Shown: piece by piece, positions 6,601 to 13,734 of the stretch | How the letters are laid out: each line of letters begins with the position of its first letter | How positions within the stretch are numbered: position 1 is the first letter of the stretch | DNA from: an uncultured Lachnospiraceae bacterium | GTDB taxonomy: Bacteria; Bacillota; Clostridia; Lachnospirales; Lachnospiraceae | Length of the DNA stretch: 20,302 nucleotides | Assembly: GCA_947594085.1 (NCBI GenBank) | Contig: CANQEB010000012.1 | Span: 1-20,302 of the forward strand | Reading direction: 5' to 3' | Notes under the pieces: generated by a model | What the model was told of the DNA's origin: nothing | Databases searched by the model: none | What the model saw: only the letters and a program-made list of their open reading frames with translations | Made by a program: the position numbers and the translations under genes

Positions 6601-8880
6601 ATGGACAGCGGTTACGATATCAAAGAAGTTCTGGATCATCTTGATCCGACATTGCTTGATTATAAGGACTGGCTCAGCGTCGGAATGGCGTTGCAGCATG
6701 AAGGATATGAAGTGGGACTGTGGGACGAATGGAGCCAGAGGGACCAGGGACGCTATCACAGGGGAGAATGTAGGAAAAAATGGAACGGATTCGGTGGCGG
6801 GGGTGTATCTCCCGTCACTGCGGGCACGATCGTGCAGCTTGCCAGGGAGCAGGGATATTATGTGGAATCAGGACATGAATTAGACTGGGAAGATGAAATT
6901 CAGAAAGATGATTACGTAGTAGTGGACAGGAACTGGATAGAGGGAAAAGAAATAAAGGAGCCTGAGGACTGGAAGCCGGAAGAGGACCTGATAAGGTATC
7001 TTGATACGCTGTTTGAAGCGGGGGACAATGTAGGATATGTCACGGAAAGCTGGAAAAGGGAAGATGAAAAGGGAATAAAATGGCTACCGCAGAAAGGACA
7101 TTGGGACCGCACAGCGGGACAGCTCATAGAACTTCTTGGAAACTGCGGCGGCGATATTGGAAAAGTCTTTGGAGATTACAATCCGGAAGTAGGAGCATGG
7201 ATCCGCTTTAATCCCTTGGACGGAAACGGATGTAAGGACCAGAATGTAACAAGATACCGCCATGCACTGGTGGAATCCGACAGCCTGGATATTGAGAAGC
7301 AGAATGCCATAATGCGCGAATTACAGCTTCCGATAGCCTGTCTGGTGTATTCAGGAGGGAAGAGCCTTCACGCGATCGTGAAGATAGACGCAGGAGATTA
7401 CAACGAATACAGAAAACGGGTGGATTATCTATATGCCATATGCAGAAGAAACGGCCTTGAGATAGACAGGCAGAACTGTAACCCGTCGAGGCTGTCCCGT
7501 ATGCCGGGTGTCATAAGGAACGGCCATAAACAATTTCTGGTCGATACAAATATAGGAAAGTCAAACTGGCAGGAATGGCAGGACTGGATCGAGGCCGTGA
7601 ATGACGACCTTCCAGATCCGGAGAGTCTGGGCAGCGTATGGGATGATCTTCCAGAGCTGTCACCATGCCTGATCGACGGGATCCTCAGACAAGGCCATAA
7701 GATGTTAATTGCTGGACCGTCCAAGGCCGGGAAGTCCTTCCTGCAGATCGAGCTTTGTATTTCGATCGCGGAAGGAATGCCGTGGCTTGGCCGTGCATGT
7801 ACGCAGGGACGTATCCTGTATGTAAATCTTGAGCTGGACCGCGCAAGTTGCCTTCACAGATTCCATGACGTGTATAAAGCGCTCGGATGGCCTGCGGAGA
7901 ACCTGCAGAACATCGATATATGGAACCTGAGGGGCAGATCCGTCCCGATGGACAAGCTTGCGCCAAAACTGATCCGGCGCGCGCAGAAGAAAAACTACAT
8001 AGCAGTGGTTATCGATCCGATCTACAAGGTCATCACTGGAGACGAGAACAGCGCCGACCAGATGGCGAAGTTTTGCAATCAGTTCGACCGCGTTTGCACG
8101 GAGCTTGGCTGTGCGGTGATCTACTGTCACCATCACAGTAAGGGCGCACAGGGTGGAAAGCGTGCCATGGACCGCGCGAGCGGATCCGGGGTGTTTGCCC
8201 GGGATCCTGACGCACTCCTTGACCTGATCGGCCTTGACATGACAGAAGCGCTTTTGGAGCAGGAGAAGAATAAGGCTGTCTGTGCTTGCTGTGTGCAGTA
8301 CCTCGACAAGCATGCTGACGTCAGCTGGCGCGACGACGTGTCCCAGGATGACCTTCTGAGCAGGTATCAGCTGATGGGATACTGCAGGTCAAAACTCGAC
8401 AGATGGAAGATGCAAACCCTCAACAGGCTTGTGAAGGAAGCAGAAGAACATGTGAAGGCGTTGACGGCATGGAGAATAGAAGGCACGCTGCGTGAGTTCC
8501 CGAAATTCGAACCGGTCAACCTGTGGTTCGAGTATCCTGTGCACCGTATGGATGAGTCTGGTGCGCTTGGCGACATACAACCGGACATGGATACATCGCC
8601 ATGGCAGAGGGCTGCTGAAAAACGCAAGAAGAATGCAGAGGATGCTAAAATTAACAGAATCAGCAACTTCAATATCAATTTTGATGGCCTTTCCGGGACG
8701 GAAGGCATTGTTCCTGCAGAAGAACTGGCGGAAAGGATGGATGTGAGTTCAAAAACTCTCCTTGGCTGGCTTGGAAGCGGCAATAAAGGGGTACCTAAAC
8801 TTAAGAAAGAATATGAGAAGTTCATGGGCGATGATGGCCTGATGTATATCAAGCGCAAGGGTGCGACGGATGCGACGTAA
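6601..8880 (+). CDS. Primase-ATPase fusion (PriCT-like, AEP primase, RepA-type AAA_25)
   Basis: This 759-residue replication protein has three parts. Residues 1-90 resemble a PriCT_2 primase accessory domain (DYKDWLSVGMAL, GVSPVTAGTI). Residues about 180-340 hold an archaeo-eukaryotic-type primase, with VESD at 224-227 as a metal-binding candidate and SLHAIVK with H257. Residues about 350-590 form a RepA/AAA_25 hexameric ATPase with GPSKAGKS (372-379), VVIDP near 469-473 and HHHSKG (510-515). A C-terminal tail may be winged-helix. The peptide ELDWEDEIQKD at 93-103 repeats the DUF669 N-terminus. The last ~9 codons form part of a direct-repeat array that continues into the presumed origin, so the gene and its target overlap. 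It very likely initiates phage replication. Confidence 0.9.
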   Translation: MDSGYDIKEVLDHLDPTLLDYKDWLSVGMALQHEGYEVGLWDEWSQRDQGRYHRGECRKKWNGFGGGGVSPVTAGTIVQLAREQGYYVESGHELDWEDEIQKDDYVVVDRNWIEGKEIKEPEDWKPEEDLIRYLDTLFEAGDNVGYVTESWKREDEKGIKWLPQKGHWDRTAGQLIELLGNCGGDIGKVFGDYNPEVGAWIRFNPLDGNGCKDQNVTRYRHALVESDSLDIEKQNAIMRELQLPIACLVYSGGKSLHAIVKIDAGDYNEYRKRVDYLYAICRRNGLEIDRQNCNPSRLSRMPGVIRNGHKQFLVDTNIGKSNWQEWQDWIEAVNDDLPDPESLGSVWDDLPELSPCLIDGILRQGHKMLIAGPSKAGKSFLQIELCISIAEGMPWLGRACTQGRILYVNLELDRASCLHRFHDVYKALGWPAENLQNIDIWNLRGRSVPMDKLAPKLIRRAQKKNYIAVVIDPIYKVITGDENSADQMAKFCNQFDRVCTELGCAVIYCHHHSKGAQGGKRAMDRASGSGVFARDPDALLDLIGLDMTEALLEQEKNKAVCACCVQYLDKHADVSWRDDVSQDDLLSRYQLMGYCRSKLDRWKMQTLNRLVKEAEEHVKALTAWRIEGTLREFPKFEPVNLWFEYPVHRMDESGALGDIQPDMDTSPWQRAAEKRKKNAEDAKINRISNFNINFDGLSGTEGIVPAEELAERMDVSSKTLLGWLGSGNKGVPKLKKEYEKFMGDDGLMYIKRKGATDAT

Positions 8881-8975
8881 CATGGTTCGTCGCACAGTCG
8901 CAGGGGTGCGACCGACCATAAATTTATAATCCGTCGCAAGGGTGCGACGGATGCGACCGACCATGGTTCGTCGCA
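8854..8975. repeat. Iteron-like 41-base direct repeat, two full copies and one partial
   Basis: The two full copies are 8854-8894 and 8935-8975, offset by exactly 81 bases. Each has a 23-base identical block starting CGCAAGGGTGCGAC, a 4-base variable spacer (GTAA or CGAC) and an identical CATGGTTCGTCGCA. A shorter related unit, CGCAGGGGTGCGACCGACCA, lies at 8899-8918. The first copy begins inside the primase coding region and includes its stop codon. With the neighbouring elements there are twelve TGCGAC or GTCGCA hexamers between 8862 and 9113. This is the usual look of initiator-binding iterons. Confidence 0.8.
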
Positions 8976-9135
8976 GTGCGACGCGACGCCTATATATACT
9001 ACGTATATATAAACGGTGGCGCACCCCCTCTGTCGCGGGGGTAGGTAGTCGTGCGACAGCTTACGCACGACGACCACCCACCCCGCACACCAGAGGGGCA
9101 CCAACCTGTCGCAGAAAAAGAAAGAGGTGAAGTAA
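8881..9135. other. Probable phage replication origin
   Basis: This 255-base gap downstream of the primase-ATPase gene has no credible gene. It combines iterons, AT-rich tracts (AAATTTATAAT near 8920-8930 and TATATATACTACGTATATATA near 8991-9011, almost palindromic, likely an unwinding element) and a large stem-loop at 9025-9098. TGCGAC hexamers lie on both sides of the AT tract. Position next to the initiator gene, repeats plus AT element and structure together support an origin. An operator array for a regulator is the main alternative. Confidence 0.72.
9025..9098. other. Large imperfect stem-loop in the origin region
   Basis: CCCCTCTG (9025-9032) pairs with CAGAGGGG (9091-9098), and the inner arms GTCGTGCG (9048-9055) and CGCACGAC (9064-9071) close a loop of ACAGCTTA. 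The intervening G-rich left arm (GCGGGGGTAGG) is largely complementary to the C-rich right arm (CCACCCACCCCGC). It may act as a primase or strand-entry site, or as a transcription block between the primase and RusA genes. There is no T-tract. Pairing was judged by eye. Confidence 0.6.
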
Positions 9136-9549
9136 ATGACAACTGAATTTTTCATGCCAATGGATCCGCCGACCGTCACGCATCAGGAGAAGAAAGTAAC
9201 GGTTCGGAATGGCAGGCCGGTGTTTTATGAGCCGGCAGAGCTCAAGGCTGCGCGCCAAAAACTCATTGCACATCTTGCGCAGCATAAACCTGAAACTAAA
9301 TATAAGCGGGGCCTCAGGCTTACTGTGCTATGGTGCTTCCCGAAAGGAGAGCATGCGGACAAAGAGTACAGGACGACACGGCCGGATACGGATAACCTGC
9401 AGAAACTTCTCAAGGATTGTATAACAGCTGCGGGCTTCTGGGATGACGACTGTCAGGTCGCAGTCGAACATGTTGAAAAGATATGGGCCAGAAGGACTGG
9501 GATATACGTCCGGATTGATGAGCTGGGTGATGCTGATGCAGGAGCTTGA
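9136..9549 (+). CDS. rusA: RusA-family Holliday junction resolvase
   Basis: This 137-residue endonuclease cleaves four-way junctions formed during phage recombination and replication. The family signature is clear: PPTVTH near the N-terminus, RPDTDNLQK (82-90) with the acidic pair D84/D86, and FWDDDCQV (101-108) giving the third acidic group, in the usual order and at the usual length. The ribosome site GAAAGAGGTGAAG precedes the ATG. It is the first gene after the presumed origin. Its end overlaps the next gene. Confidence 0.92.
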   Translation: MTTEFFMPMDPPTVTHQEKKVTVRNGRPVFYEPAELKAARQKLIAHLAQHKPETKYKRGLRLTVLWCFPKGEHADKEYRTTRPDTDNLQKLLKDCITAAGFWDDDCQVAVEHVEKIWARRTGIYVRIDELGDADAGA

Positions 9550-9760
9550 GGAATATTACAGGGTAATCGTTGACTGTTGGCGGATGTTCCGGCGATACTG
9601 GATACCACAGAAGTCACAGGAATACTGGCAGGAACTGCTTGATGAAGCACGCTGGATCTATGACCTGCACGGGAAGAATGTTTTTGCGAAGCGGCTTATC
9701 TTTGTGGTGCTGGATGAGATTGATCGAAGATACGAAAAAAGCAAAGGAGAATCAAGATGA
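9536..9760 (+). CDS. Small aromatic-rich phage protein, unknown
   Basis: The frame is open from 9443, but the conserved-looking part begins at about MQELEEYY. I chose ATG 9536 (74 residues) because GGGTG lies upstream at usable spacing. ATGs at 9518 and 9530 are alternatives with poorer sites. The protein is rich in Y, W, R and E and mostly helical, with no cysteine cluster. It overlaps the rusA end by 14 bases, and its TGA overlaps the next ATG (ATGA). No function is assigned. Confidence 0.6.
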   Translation: MQELEEYYRVIVDCWRMFRRYWIPQKSQEYWQELLDEARWIYDLHGKNVFAKRLIFVVLDEIDRRYEKSKGESR

Positions 9761-10305
9761 ACGAGCTAAAGGTTGGCGACAAGGTGCTAATTGAAGCGGA
9801 AATTATAGGAAAAGATAAAGAATTATATTGCGTGGCGGCAGATATTAATGGCGCGAATCCAATATGGATAGAGAAAGATGAAACACGCAAATTCATTTTA
9901 AAAAATGACAAGACCTACAAGGACGGCCTGCGAGAAGCGTGGGAGATGGCGCAGAGGATTGCATATTTCGATATTGATGATCCGGATGCAATAACGGACG
10001 AAAAATTAGAAGAGATTTTCGGCACAGATGATGAGAAAACTATTTTTATGGATTGCACAGCACAGGAAGCCGCCGCGAAGATTGCGGAGTGGGAGGCGAA
10101 ACAAGAAATACACGTTAATGATGAGGTGCGTATAAAATCAAATGGTATTCGTGGTGTTGTGCTTTATTCCTATGACGATGGGAGAATAGATGTTTTATTT
10201 AAGAACAGCTCACATGATATTTACAAAGCATCAGACCTTGTCAAGACCGGCCGCACCATCGACATTGCAGGGCTGCTGGCGCAGATCGGGGCTGGTGAAA
10301 ATTAA
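9757..10305 (+). CDS. Hypothetical phage protein with two small beta-barrel-like parts
   Basis: The product has 182 residues. An N-terminal segment (LKVGDKVLIEAEIIG, about 4-18) and a later one (HVNDEVRIKSNGIRGVVLYSY, about 118-138, then GRIDVLF) both look like short SH3/KOW-type barrels. They are joined by an acidic helical stretch. This arrangement is seen in small nucleic-acid-binding or adaptor proteins, but I recognise no family. The start overlaps the previous stop (ATGA), with AAAGGAGA upstream. Its TAA overlaps the next ATG. Confidence 0.65.
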   Translation: MNELKVGDKVLIEAEIIGKDKELYCVAADINGANPIWIEKDETRKFILKNDKTYKDGLREAWEMAQRIAYFDIDDPDAITDEKLEEIFGTDDEKTIFMDCTAQEAAAKIAEWEAKQEIHVNDEVRIKSNGIRGVVLYSYDDGRIDVLFKNSSHDIYKASDLVKTGRTIDIAGLLAQIGAGEN

Positions 10306-10511
10306 TGTATTATATTGAAAGAAAAGAGCGGTATGTTTTACCAAATATTTTGGGAAATCGGTCTTTTCCCGTTTATACGTACCGCTGGAAGATTATTGCT
10401 AGGTGCGAGGATAAGGAGCCTTTAGAAGAAATGCTGAAAACTATGGACAAAACGAAATATCGGATTACAAACAATGATGTAATGGCGCAGATTGGAGGAA
10501 CACAACCATGA
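10305..10511 (+). CDS. Small phage protein, unknown
   Basis: This 68-residue basic protein begins MYYIERKERYVL and has a central strand-like YRWKIIARCEDKE followed by a helix. It resembles the many small conserved phage proteins with a W-K-I/V-x-A-x-C-E pattern, whose role is unknown. It starts in a TAATG overlap and ends in an ATGA overlap, so it is translated in a chain with its neighbours. Confidence 0.65.
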   Translation: MYYIERKERYVLPNILGNRSFPVYTYRWKIIARCEDKEPLEEMLKTMDKTKYRITNNDVMAQIGGTQP

Positions 10512-11146
10512 CACGCTCAGAGATATTGCAGATTGCAAAGCCAATCCTGTTCAACACTGAAATGGTTCGGGCGATTCTGGATGGTCGGAAGATGGTGACG
10601 AGGCGGGTTGTAAAGCCGCAGCATCTACGGGTGTTGGATAGCCCATATCATAAAGAGCATCCAGAAGTGCCGGACAAAATGCTGATTGAGAAATTATGCA
10701 AGCCACCATACAAGCCGGGCAATTATCTGTATGTCCGGGAAACGTGGGCAAAGCAGCAGGGATTGTACTGGCATAAAGCAGGGCTGAAATTGGACGATGC
10801 CGGCAGGGCATATGGCTGTGATCCGCCAGAGAAATGGCATCCAAGTATTCATATGCCGAAAGAAGCCGCAAGAATCTTCCTGCGTGTGACGGATGTGAGG
10901 GTGGAGCGGTTGCATGAGATATCAAATGAACAGATTATTGCAGAGGGCATAAAAGAGGATACCGTAGCGAGTTATATTAAACAAATGCCAACGGATGATG
11001 CTGAATATATTCATATAGCTCATTTAATTCCATACATGGATTTGTGGGATTCCACCATCCCACCAAAAGACCGCGACAAATACGGCTGGGCGGCGAATCC
11101 GTTCGTATGGGTGATAGCGTTTGAGAGGGTGGAGGTGCAGGAATGA
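10508..11146 (+). CDS. ASCH-like phage protein
   Basis: The 212-residue protein has the pattern of phage ASCH-type proteins: ILFNTEMVRAILDGRKMVTRRVVKP near the N-terminus (about 13-37), YKPGNYLYVRETWA (about 69-82), and IHMPKEAARIFLRVTDVRVERLHEIS (about 114-139) leading to EGI and a final WVIAFERVEV strand. ASCH is a PUA-like barrel thought to bind RNA or modified bases. Phage copies are common in accessory regions and are sometimes labelled morphogenetic proteins without proof. It starts in an ATGA overlap, and the next gene starts in another. Confidence 0.8.
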   Translation: MTRSEILQIAKPILFNTEMVRAILDGRKMVTRRVVKPQHLRVLDSPYHKEHPEVPDKMLIEKLCKPPYKPGNYLYVRETWAKQQGLYWHKAGLKLDDAGRAYGCDPPEKWHPSIHMPKEAARIFLRVTDVRVERLHEISNEQIIAEGIKEDTVASYIKQMPTDDAEYIHIAHLIPYMDLWDSTIPPKDRDKYGWAANPFVWVIAFERVEVQE

Positions 11147-11697
11147 CGACAAAAGACGTAATCAAATATTTTGAGTCTTACCTAAAATACGCTAAAGAGG
11201 ATGGAATAGGAGTTCCATCAGAAGAACCATTTCTTATCGCCATCTCCGCCCTGAAGGAGAAGCAGCACAACGATGAGTTGCGGCAACGGCTGTATAACAT
11301 TTTCGGCGATGATGTGACGTTAGACCTTGTAGTGGACGAATTACAACATCAGCTAGAGGAGCCGGACAAGCCACATCCCTTGTACGCAAAAATCCTAACC
11401 TATGAGGACGCAGACAAGTGGAAGAAATGGAAGCAGGCAGAGCAGCAAGGTCGTCTGGTGGAGCTTCCATGTGCGATTGGAAAATATGTGTTCCGAATTG
11501 TTAAAACCGGGGCGTCTGAGGTATATACGATAACACATGAGGGCCACGAATACAGCAGGGAAGTGCCGTTTTGGGGAATCTTGGATTGCCAGTTTAATCT
11601 GAAACTGGTGGACGAATTCGACAAAACCGTATTTCTCACATATGAAGCCGCGCGGGAAGCACTGAAGAAGATGGAAAAAGCAGAGGGGAGGAGTTGA
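11143..11697 (+). CDS. Conserved-type phage hypothetical protein
   Basis: The product has 184 residues. The N-terminal half is helical (about 1-75). The second half begins with EDADKWKKWKQAEQQGRLVELPC, followed by a strand-rich section (GKYVFRIVKTGASEVYTITHEG) and a C-terminal helix (FLTYEAAREALKKM). This two-part layout is familiar from accessory regions of Firmicute prophages, but no biochemical role is known to me. It starts in an ATGA overlap. A GGGGAGGAG site at its 3' end serves the next gene. Confidence 0.7.
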   Translation: MTTKDVIKYFESYLKYAKEDGIGVPSEEPFLIAISALKEKQHNDELRQRLYNIFGDDVTLDLVVDELQHQLEEPDKPHPLYAKILTYEDADKWKKWKQAEQQGRLVELPCAIGKYVFRIVKTGASEVYTITHEGHEYSREVPFWGILDCQFNLKLVDEFDKTVFLTYEAAREALKKMEKAEGRS

Positions 11698-11703
11698 TGC
11701 AGA

Positions 11704-12120
11704 ATGATCAAGATACTATGCGATAGGTGCGGAGCCGAGATCAAGCCGGGAAAGATTGGCTATGTGGCGCTGAACTTCCGGGAGATGCCTCGTGGCGATT
11801 TTGTAGCGGATAATATGTTTGAGAATTTCCACTTTTGTTCTGCCTGCATGGATGGGATCGCCGATTACATCTCCAATCCGGGTAAGAATGAAAAATCCGA
11901 GACACCCACCAAAGAGGAACCGGCCAAAGCGGCCACGTCGGAGCCCGATAAGGCCGTGAAGCCACGCCGCCGCATCGATTATGGAAAGATCATGGCACTA
12001 CATAACGCTGGATGGAACAATGCCAAAATCGCGGATGAGATGGGTATGACAAAGGCTGCTGTCTCGACCGCGCTCAGTACGTACCGAAAGAAAATGGAGA
12101 AAGGGGAATCACATGAGTAG
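11704..12120 (+). CDS. Zinc-ribbon plus helix-turn-helix protein
   Basis: The 138-residue protein has an N-terminal four-cysteine site (C6xxC9 and C45xxC48), a Lys/Glu/Pro linker (about 60-92) and a C-terminal helix-turn-helix. In the helix-turn-helix, GWNNAKIADEMGMTKAAVST (about 101-120) fits a two-helix DNA-reading motif followed by a basic helix. It is likely a small DNA-binding regulator or accessory factor with no known target. The ribosome site GGGGAGGAG lies about 10 bases upstream. It overlaps the next gene by 8 bases. Confidence 0.72.
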   Translation: MIKILCDRCGAEIKPGKIGYVALNFREMPRGDFVADNMFENFHFCSACMDGIADYISNPGKNEKSETPTKEEPAKAATSEPDKAVKPRRRIDYGKIMALHNAGWNNAKIADEMGMTKAAVSTALSTYRKKMEKGESHE

Positions 12121-12340
12121 GTATAGACTTGGAAAGCCGCAGGTTAGGCGCCTGATTAACGGTGACTGGGTAATGGATGGTCACGGAAGAAAATATTTCG
12201 CAAATGAAGAAGTACGGGCGGGATTGAAAAATTTTGATGATAACAATCGCTATGGCGGATTTGATATTTTTCTCGAGAACGGGAAAATCGACATATATGA
12301 GAAGGCGCAACAGGAGGTGAAGGCCAGTGACGCCGATTGA
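12113..12340 (+). CDS. Small phage protein, unknown
   Basis: This 75-residue protein follows AAAGGGGAATCAC and overlaps the previous stop. It has strand-like NGDWVMDGHGRKYFAN, a GGFDIFLENGKIDIY hairpin and a charged tail, suggesting a small beta-rich fold. I recognise no family. Its last bases contain the strong AGGAGGTGA site for a 48-residue GTG-started gene, so translation runs on. Confidence 0.62.
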   Translation: MSRYRLGKPQVRRLINGDWVMDGHGRKYFANEEVRAGLKNFDDNNRYGGFDIFLENGKIDIYEKAQQEVKASDAD

Positions 12341-12473
12341 GAGTGATTATAAGTGGCTGAAGGATTTCCGCGAATACGTGGACAAATTCGCCAAGCAGAA
12401 CGGCATCACACCGGAGGAAGCTCTGGAGCATGAAGTCGTGCGGCAGGCTTGGCGGTATTATACAGAGCTATAG
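12327..12473 (+). CDS. Short GTG-started protein of 48 residues
   Basis: A GTG at 12327 follows AGGAGGTGAAGGCCA, one of the best ribosome sites in the window. It opens a frame that starts TPIESDYKWLKD, is helical with aromatic residues (FREYVDKFAKQNGITPEEA, then RQAWRYYTEL) and ends at TAG 12471-12473. It overlaps the upstream gene by 14 bases and ends 3 bases before the methylase ATG. Size and start codon make it easy to miss. Function unknown. Confidence 0.7.
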   Translation: MTPIESDYKWLKDFREYVDKFAKQNGITPEEALEHEVVRQAWRYYTEL

Positions 12474-12476
12474 CCT

Positions 12477-13292
12477 ATGAAAGCGCTTATGAAATATCCG
12501 GGCAGTAAATGGTCGATAGCGAAGTGGATTATTTCATTCTTCCCAGAGCACCACAGTTATCTGGAACCATTCTTCGGCAGTGGAGCCGTACTGTTTAACA
12601 AGCCGCGCAGTCATATTGAGACGGTGAACGACTTGGACGGGAATGTGGTCAATCTGTTCTGGTGGATTAAGCATGATCCGGAAAGACTCGCCCGTGAAAT
12701 CTACTGGACGCCATATGCCCGGCAGGTTTATAAAGATGCGTTCGCCGGGATACCGGAAGATCCGTTTGAAAAAGCCGTAAATTTTTACATTCGACTCAAC
12801 ATGGGACATGGTTTCCGGACGAACGGCGAGATGGTTGGTTGGAAGAATGACGTGCAGGGGCGTGAGCGTTCCTATGCTTCGCAAGACTGGTGTCATCTTC
12901 CAGACAAGATCATGCAGGCGGCAGAACGTTTGCGTGGAGTTCAGATTGAAAATATGCCAGCTGTGGATCTGATGCGAAGGTTTAATTATCCGAATGTCTT
13001 GGTCTACCTTGATCCGCCATATATGCCCGGTACTAGACACGGGAAACAGTACCGCTGTGAGATGTTCACGGAAGAAAGCCATACAGAACTGTTGGAAGCC
13101 GCAAAAGCACACAAGGGCCCGGTGTTGATCAGCGGCTACGAGACAGAACTGTACAACGATATGCTGCAGGGCTGGCACAAGGAAACAACCACCTGTTATT
13201 CGCAGGTTTGCAGCAGGAAGCAGGAAGTGCTCTGGATGAACTTTGAGCCGGAGACGCAGCGACAAATGAGTTTTACAGATATTTTGATATAA
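12477..13292 (+). CDS. Dam-type N6-adenine DNA methyltransferase (D12 class)
   Basis: The 271-residue enzyme transfers a methyl group from S-adenosylmethionine to adenine in DNA. Motif X is KYPGSK (6-11), motif I is PFFGSG (31-36), and the catalytic DPPY lies at 179-182, in the D12 class order. There is no endonuclease partner nearby, so it is an orphan methylase, probably protecting phage DNA or timing replication and packaging. The C-terminus ends RQMSFTDILI (262-271), similar to clamp-binding tails seen in phage DNA enzymes. The start is the ATG three bases after the 48-residue gene; the ribosome site is weak, so coupling is likely. Confidence 0.93.
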   Translation: MKALMKYPGSKWSIAKWIISFFPEHHSYLEPFFGSGAVLFNKPRSHIETVNDLDGNVVNLFWWIKHDPERLAREIYWTPYARQVYKDAFAGIPEDPFEKAVNFYIRLNMGHGFRTNGEMVGWKNDVQGRERSYASQDWCHLPDKIMQAAERLRGVQIENMPAVDLMRRFNYPNVLVYLDPPYMPGTRHGKQYRCEMFTEESHTELLEAAKAHKGPVLISGYETELYNDMLQGWHKETTTCYSQVCSRKQEVLWMNFEPETQRQMSFTDILI

Positions 13293-13301
13293 CACCAGAA
13301 A

Positions 13302-13337
13302 GGAGAGCGAGTTGCGCGCGTAATGACCGGTCTCTCC
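13302..13337 (+). promoter_or_regulatory. Stem-loop that could hide the ribosome site of the zinc-finger gene
   Basis: GGAGAG (13302-13307), part of the only good Shine-Dalgarno sequence here, is perfectly complementary to CTCTCC (13332-13337), which ends one base before the ATG at 13339. The distance from ribosome site to start is about 33 bases, far more than normal. The stem would either block initiation or bring site and start together. A similar design precedes the gene at 13731. Confidence 0.4.
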
Positions 13338-13338
13338 G

Positions 13339-13662
13339 ATGGATGGAATGAAGTGTTTAAATTGCGGGGAAGAATTTACACCGCTGACAGTAGTGCAGAA
13401 ATACTGTTCGGCGAAGTGCCGGAGGATGTACAACAGAGCGCACAACATGGATGAGCAATACCCGTCGATCACATTCACCTGTTCACAATGCGGTAAGGTT
13501 GTCGTAACTGAGGGCGGGAGTGGAGACAAGCGGATGCGCTTTTGCTCGGCTTCCTGTGAGAAGAAATTTTGGCGGCATCCGCACTGGGAAAATCCGAGCA
13601 CGATGACAAACTTCCATACGGTGCAGGAATATGCATCATGGGAGCGGAGGACGAATGAATAA
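13339..13662 (+). CDS. Double zinc-finger phage protein
   Basis: The 107-residue protein has two four-cysteine sites: C6xxC9 with C23xxxC27, and C48xxC51 with C69xxxC73. Basic and aromatic residues flank each site, which fits two treble-clef-like zinc knuckles for nucleic acid or protein contact. ATG 13339 is the first in-frame start after a TGA at 13324; ATG 13348 (MKCLNCG) is an alternative. Neither has a close ribosome site, and the AAGGAG lies some 33 bases upstream within a possible stem. It lies in a cluster of Cys-rich genes. Confidence 0.7.
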   Translation: MDGMKCLNCGEEFTPLTVVQKYCSAKCRRMYNRAHNMDEQYPSITFTCSQCGKVVVTEGGSGDKRMRFCSASCEKKFWRHPHWENPSTMTNFHTVQEYASWERRTNE

Positions 13663-13680
13663 AAGTTAAATAAACCAGGA

Positions 13681-13721
13681 AAGGAGACCGGAGCTCCCGG
13701 GAAGATGCGCATCGGCTCCTT
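13681..13721 (+). promoter_or_regulatory. Second stem-loop enclosing a ribosome site
   Basis: AAGGAG (13681-13686) is perfectly complementary to CTCCTT (13716-13721), with CCGGAGCTCCCGG self-complementary inside. The downstream ATG at 13731 is 44 bases from AAGGAG. Inside lies a nine-codon frame (13705-13734) whose stop overlaps that ATG. Confidence 0.4.
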
Positions 13722-13734
13722 GGTGGGAAAATGA
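13705..13734 (+). CDS. Possible nine-codon leader peptide
   Basis: It encodes MRIGSLVGK and ends in a TGA that overlaps the ATG of the next gene (ATGA at 13731-13734). AAGGAG lies 18 bases upstream. Coupled translation through this leader would explain how the next gene is reached without its own close ribosome site. It is short enough to be chance. Confidence 0.3.
   Translation: MRIGSLVGK

Noticed and set aside
8854..8975. CRISPR array
   Set aside because: Only two full repeat copies, the repeats begin in a coding region, the interval between them holds a related partial unit rather than a unique spacer, and the setting is that of an origin.
8367..9179. Minus-strand frame (270 codons) with repeated VAPLR-type phrases across the origin
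   Set aside because: The protein repeats are translations of the TGCGAC iterons; no ribosome site and no domain.
10490..10510. Similar AQIG ends of the proteins at 9757 and 10305
   Set aside because: Four residues at the ends of adjoining genes are too short to show duplication or shared function.
13323..13454. Alternative-frame gene from ATG 13323 (43 codons) overlapping the zinc-finger gene
   Set aside because: Its sequence has no pattern, while the other frame has two complete four-cysteine sites; kept only as a possible competing start.
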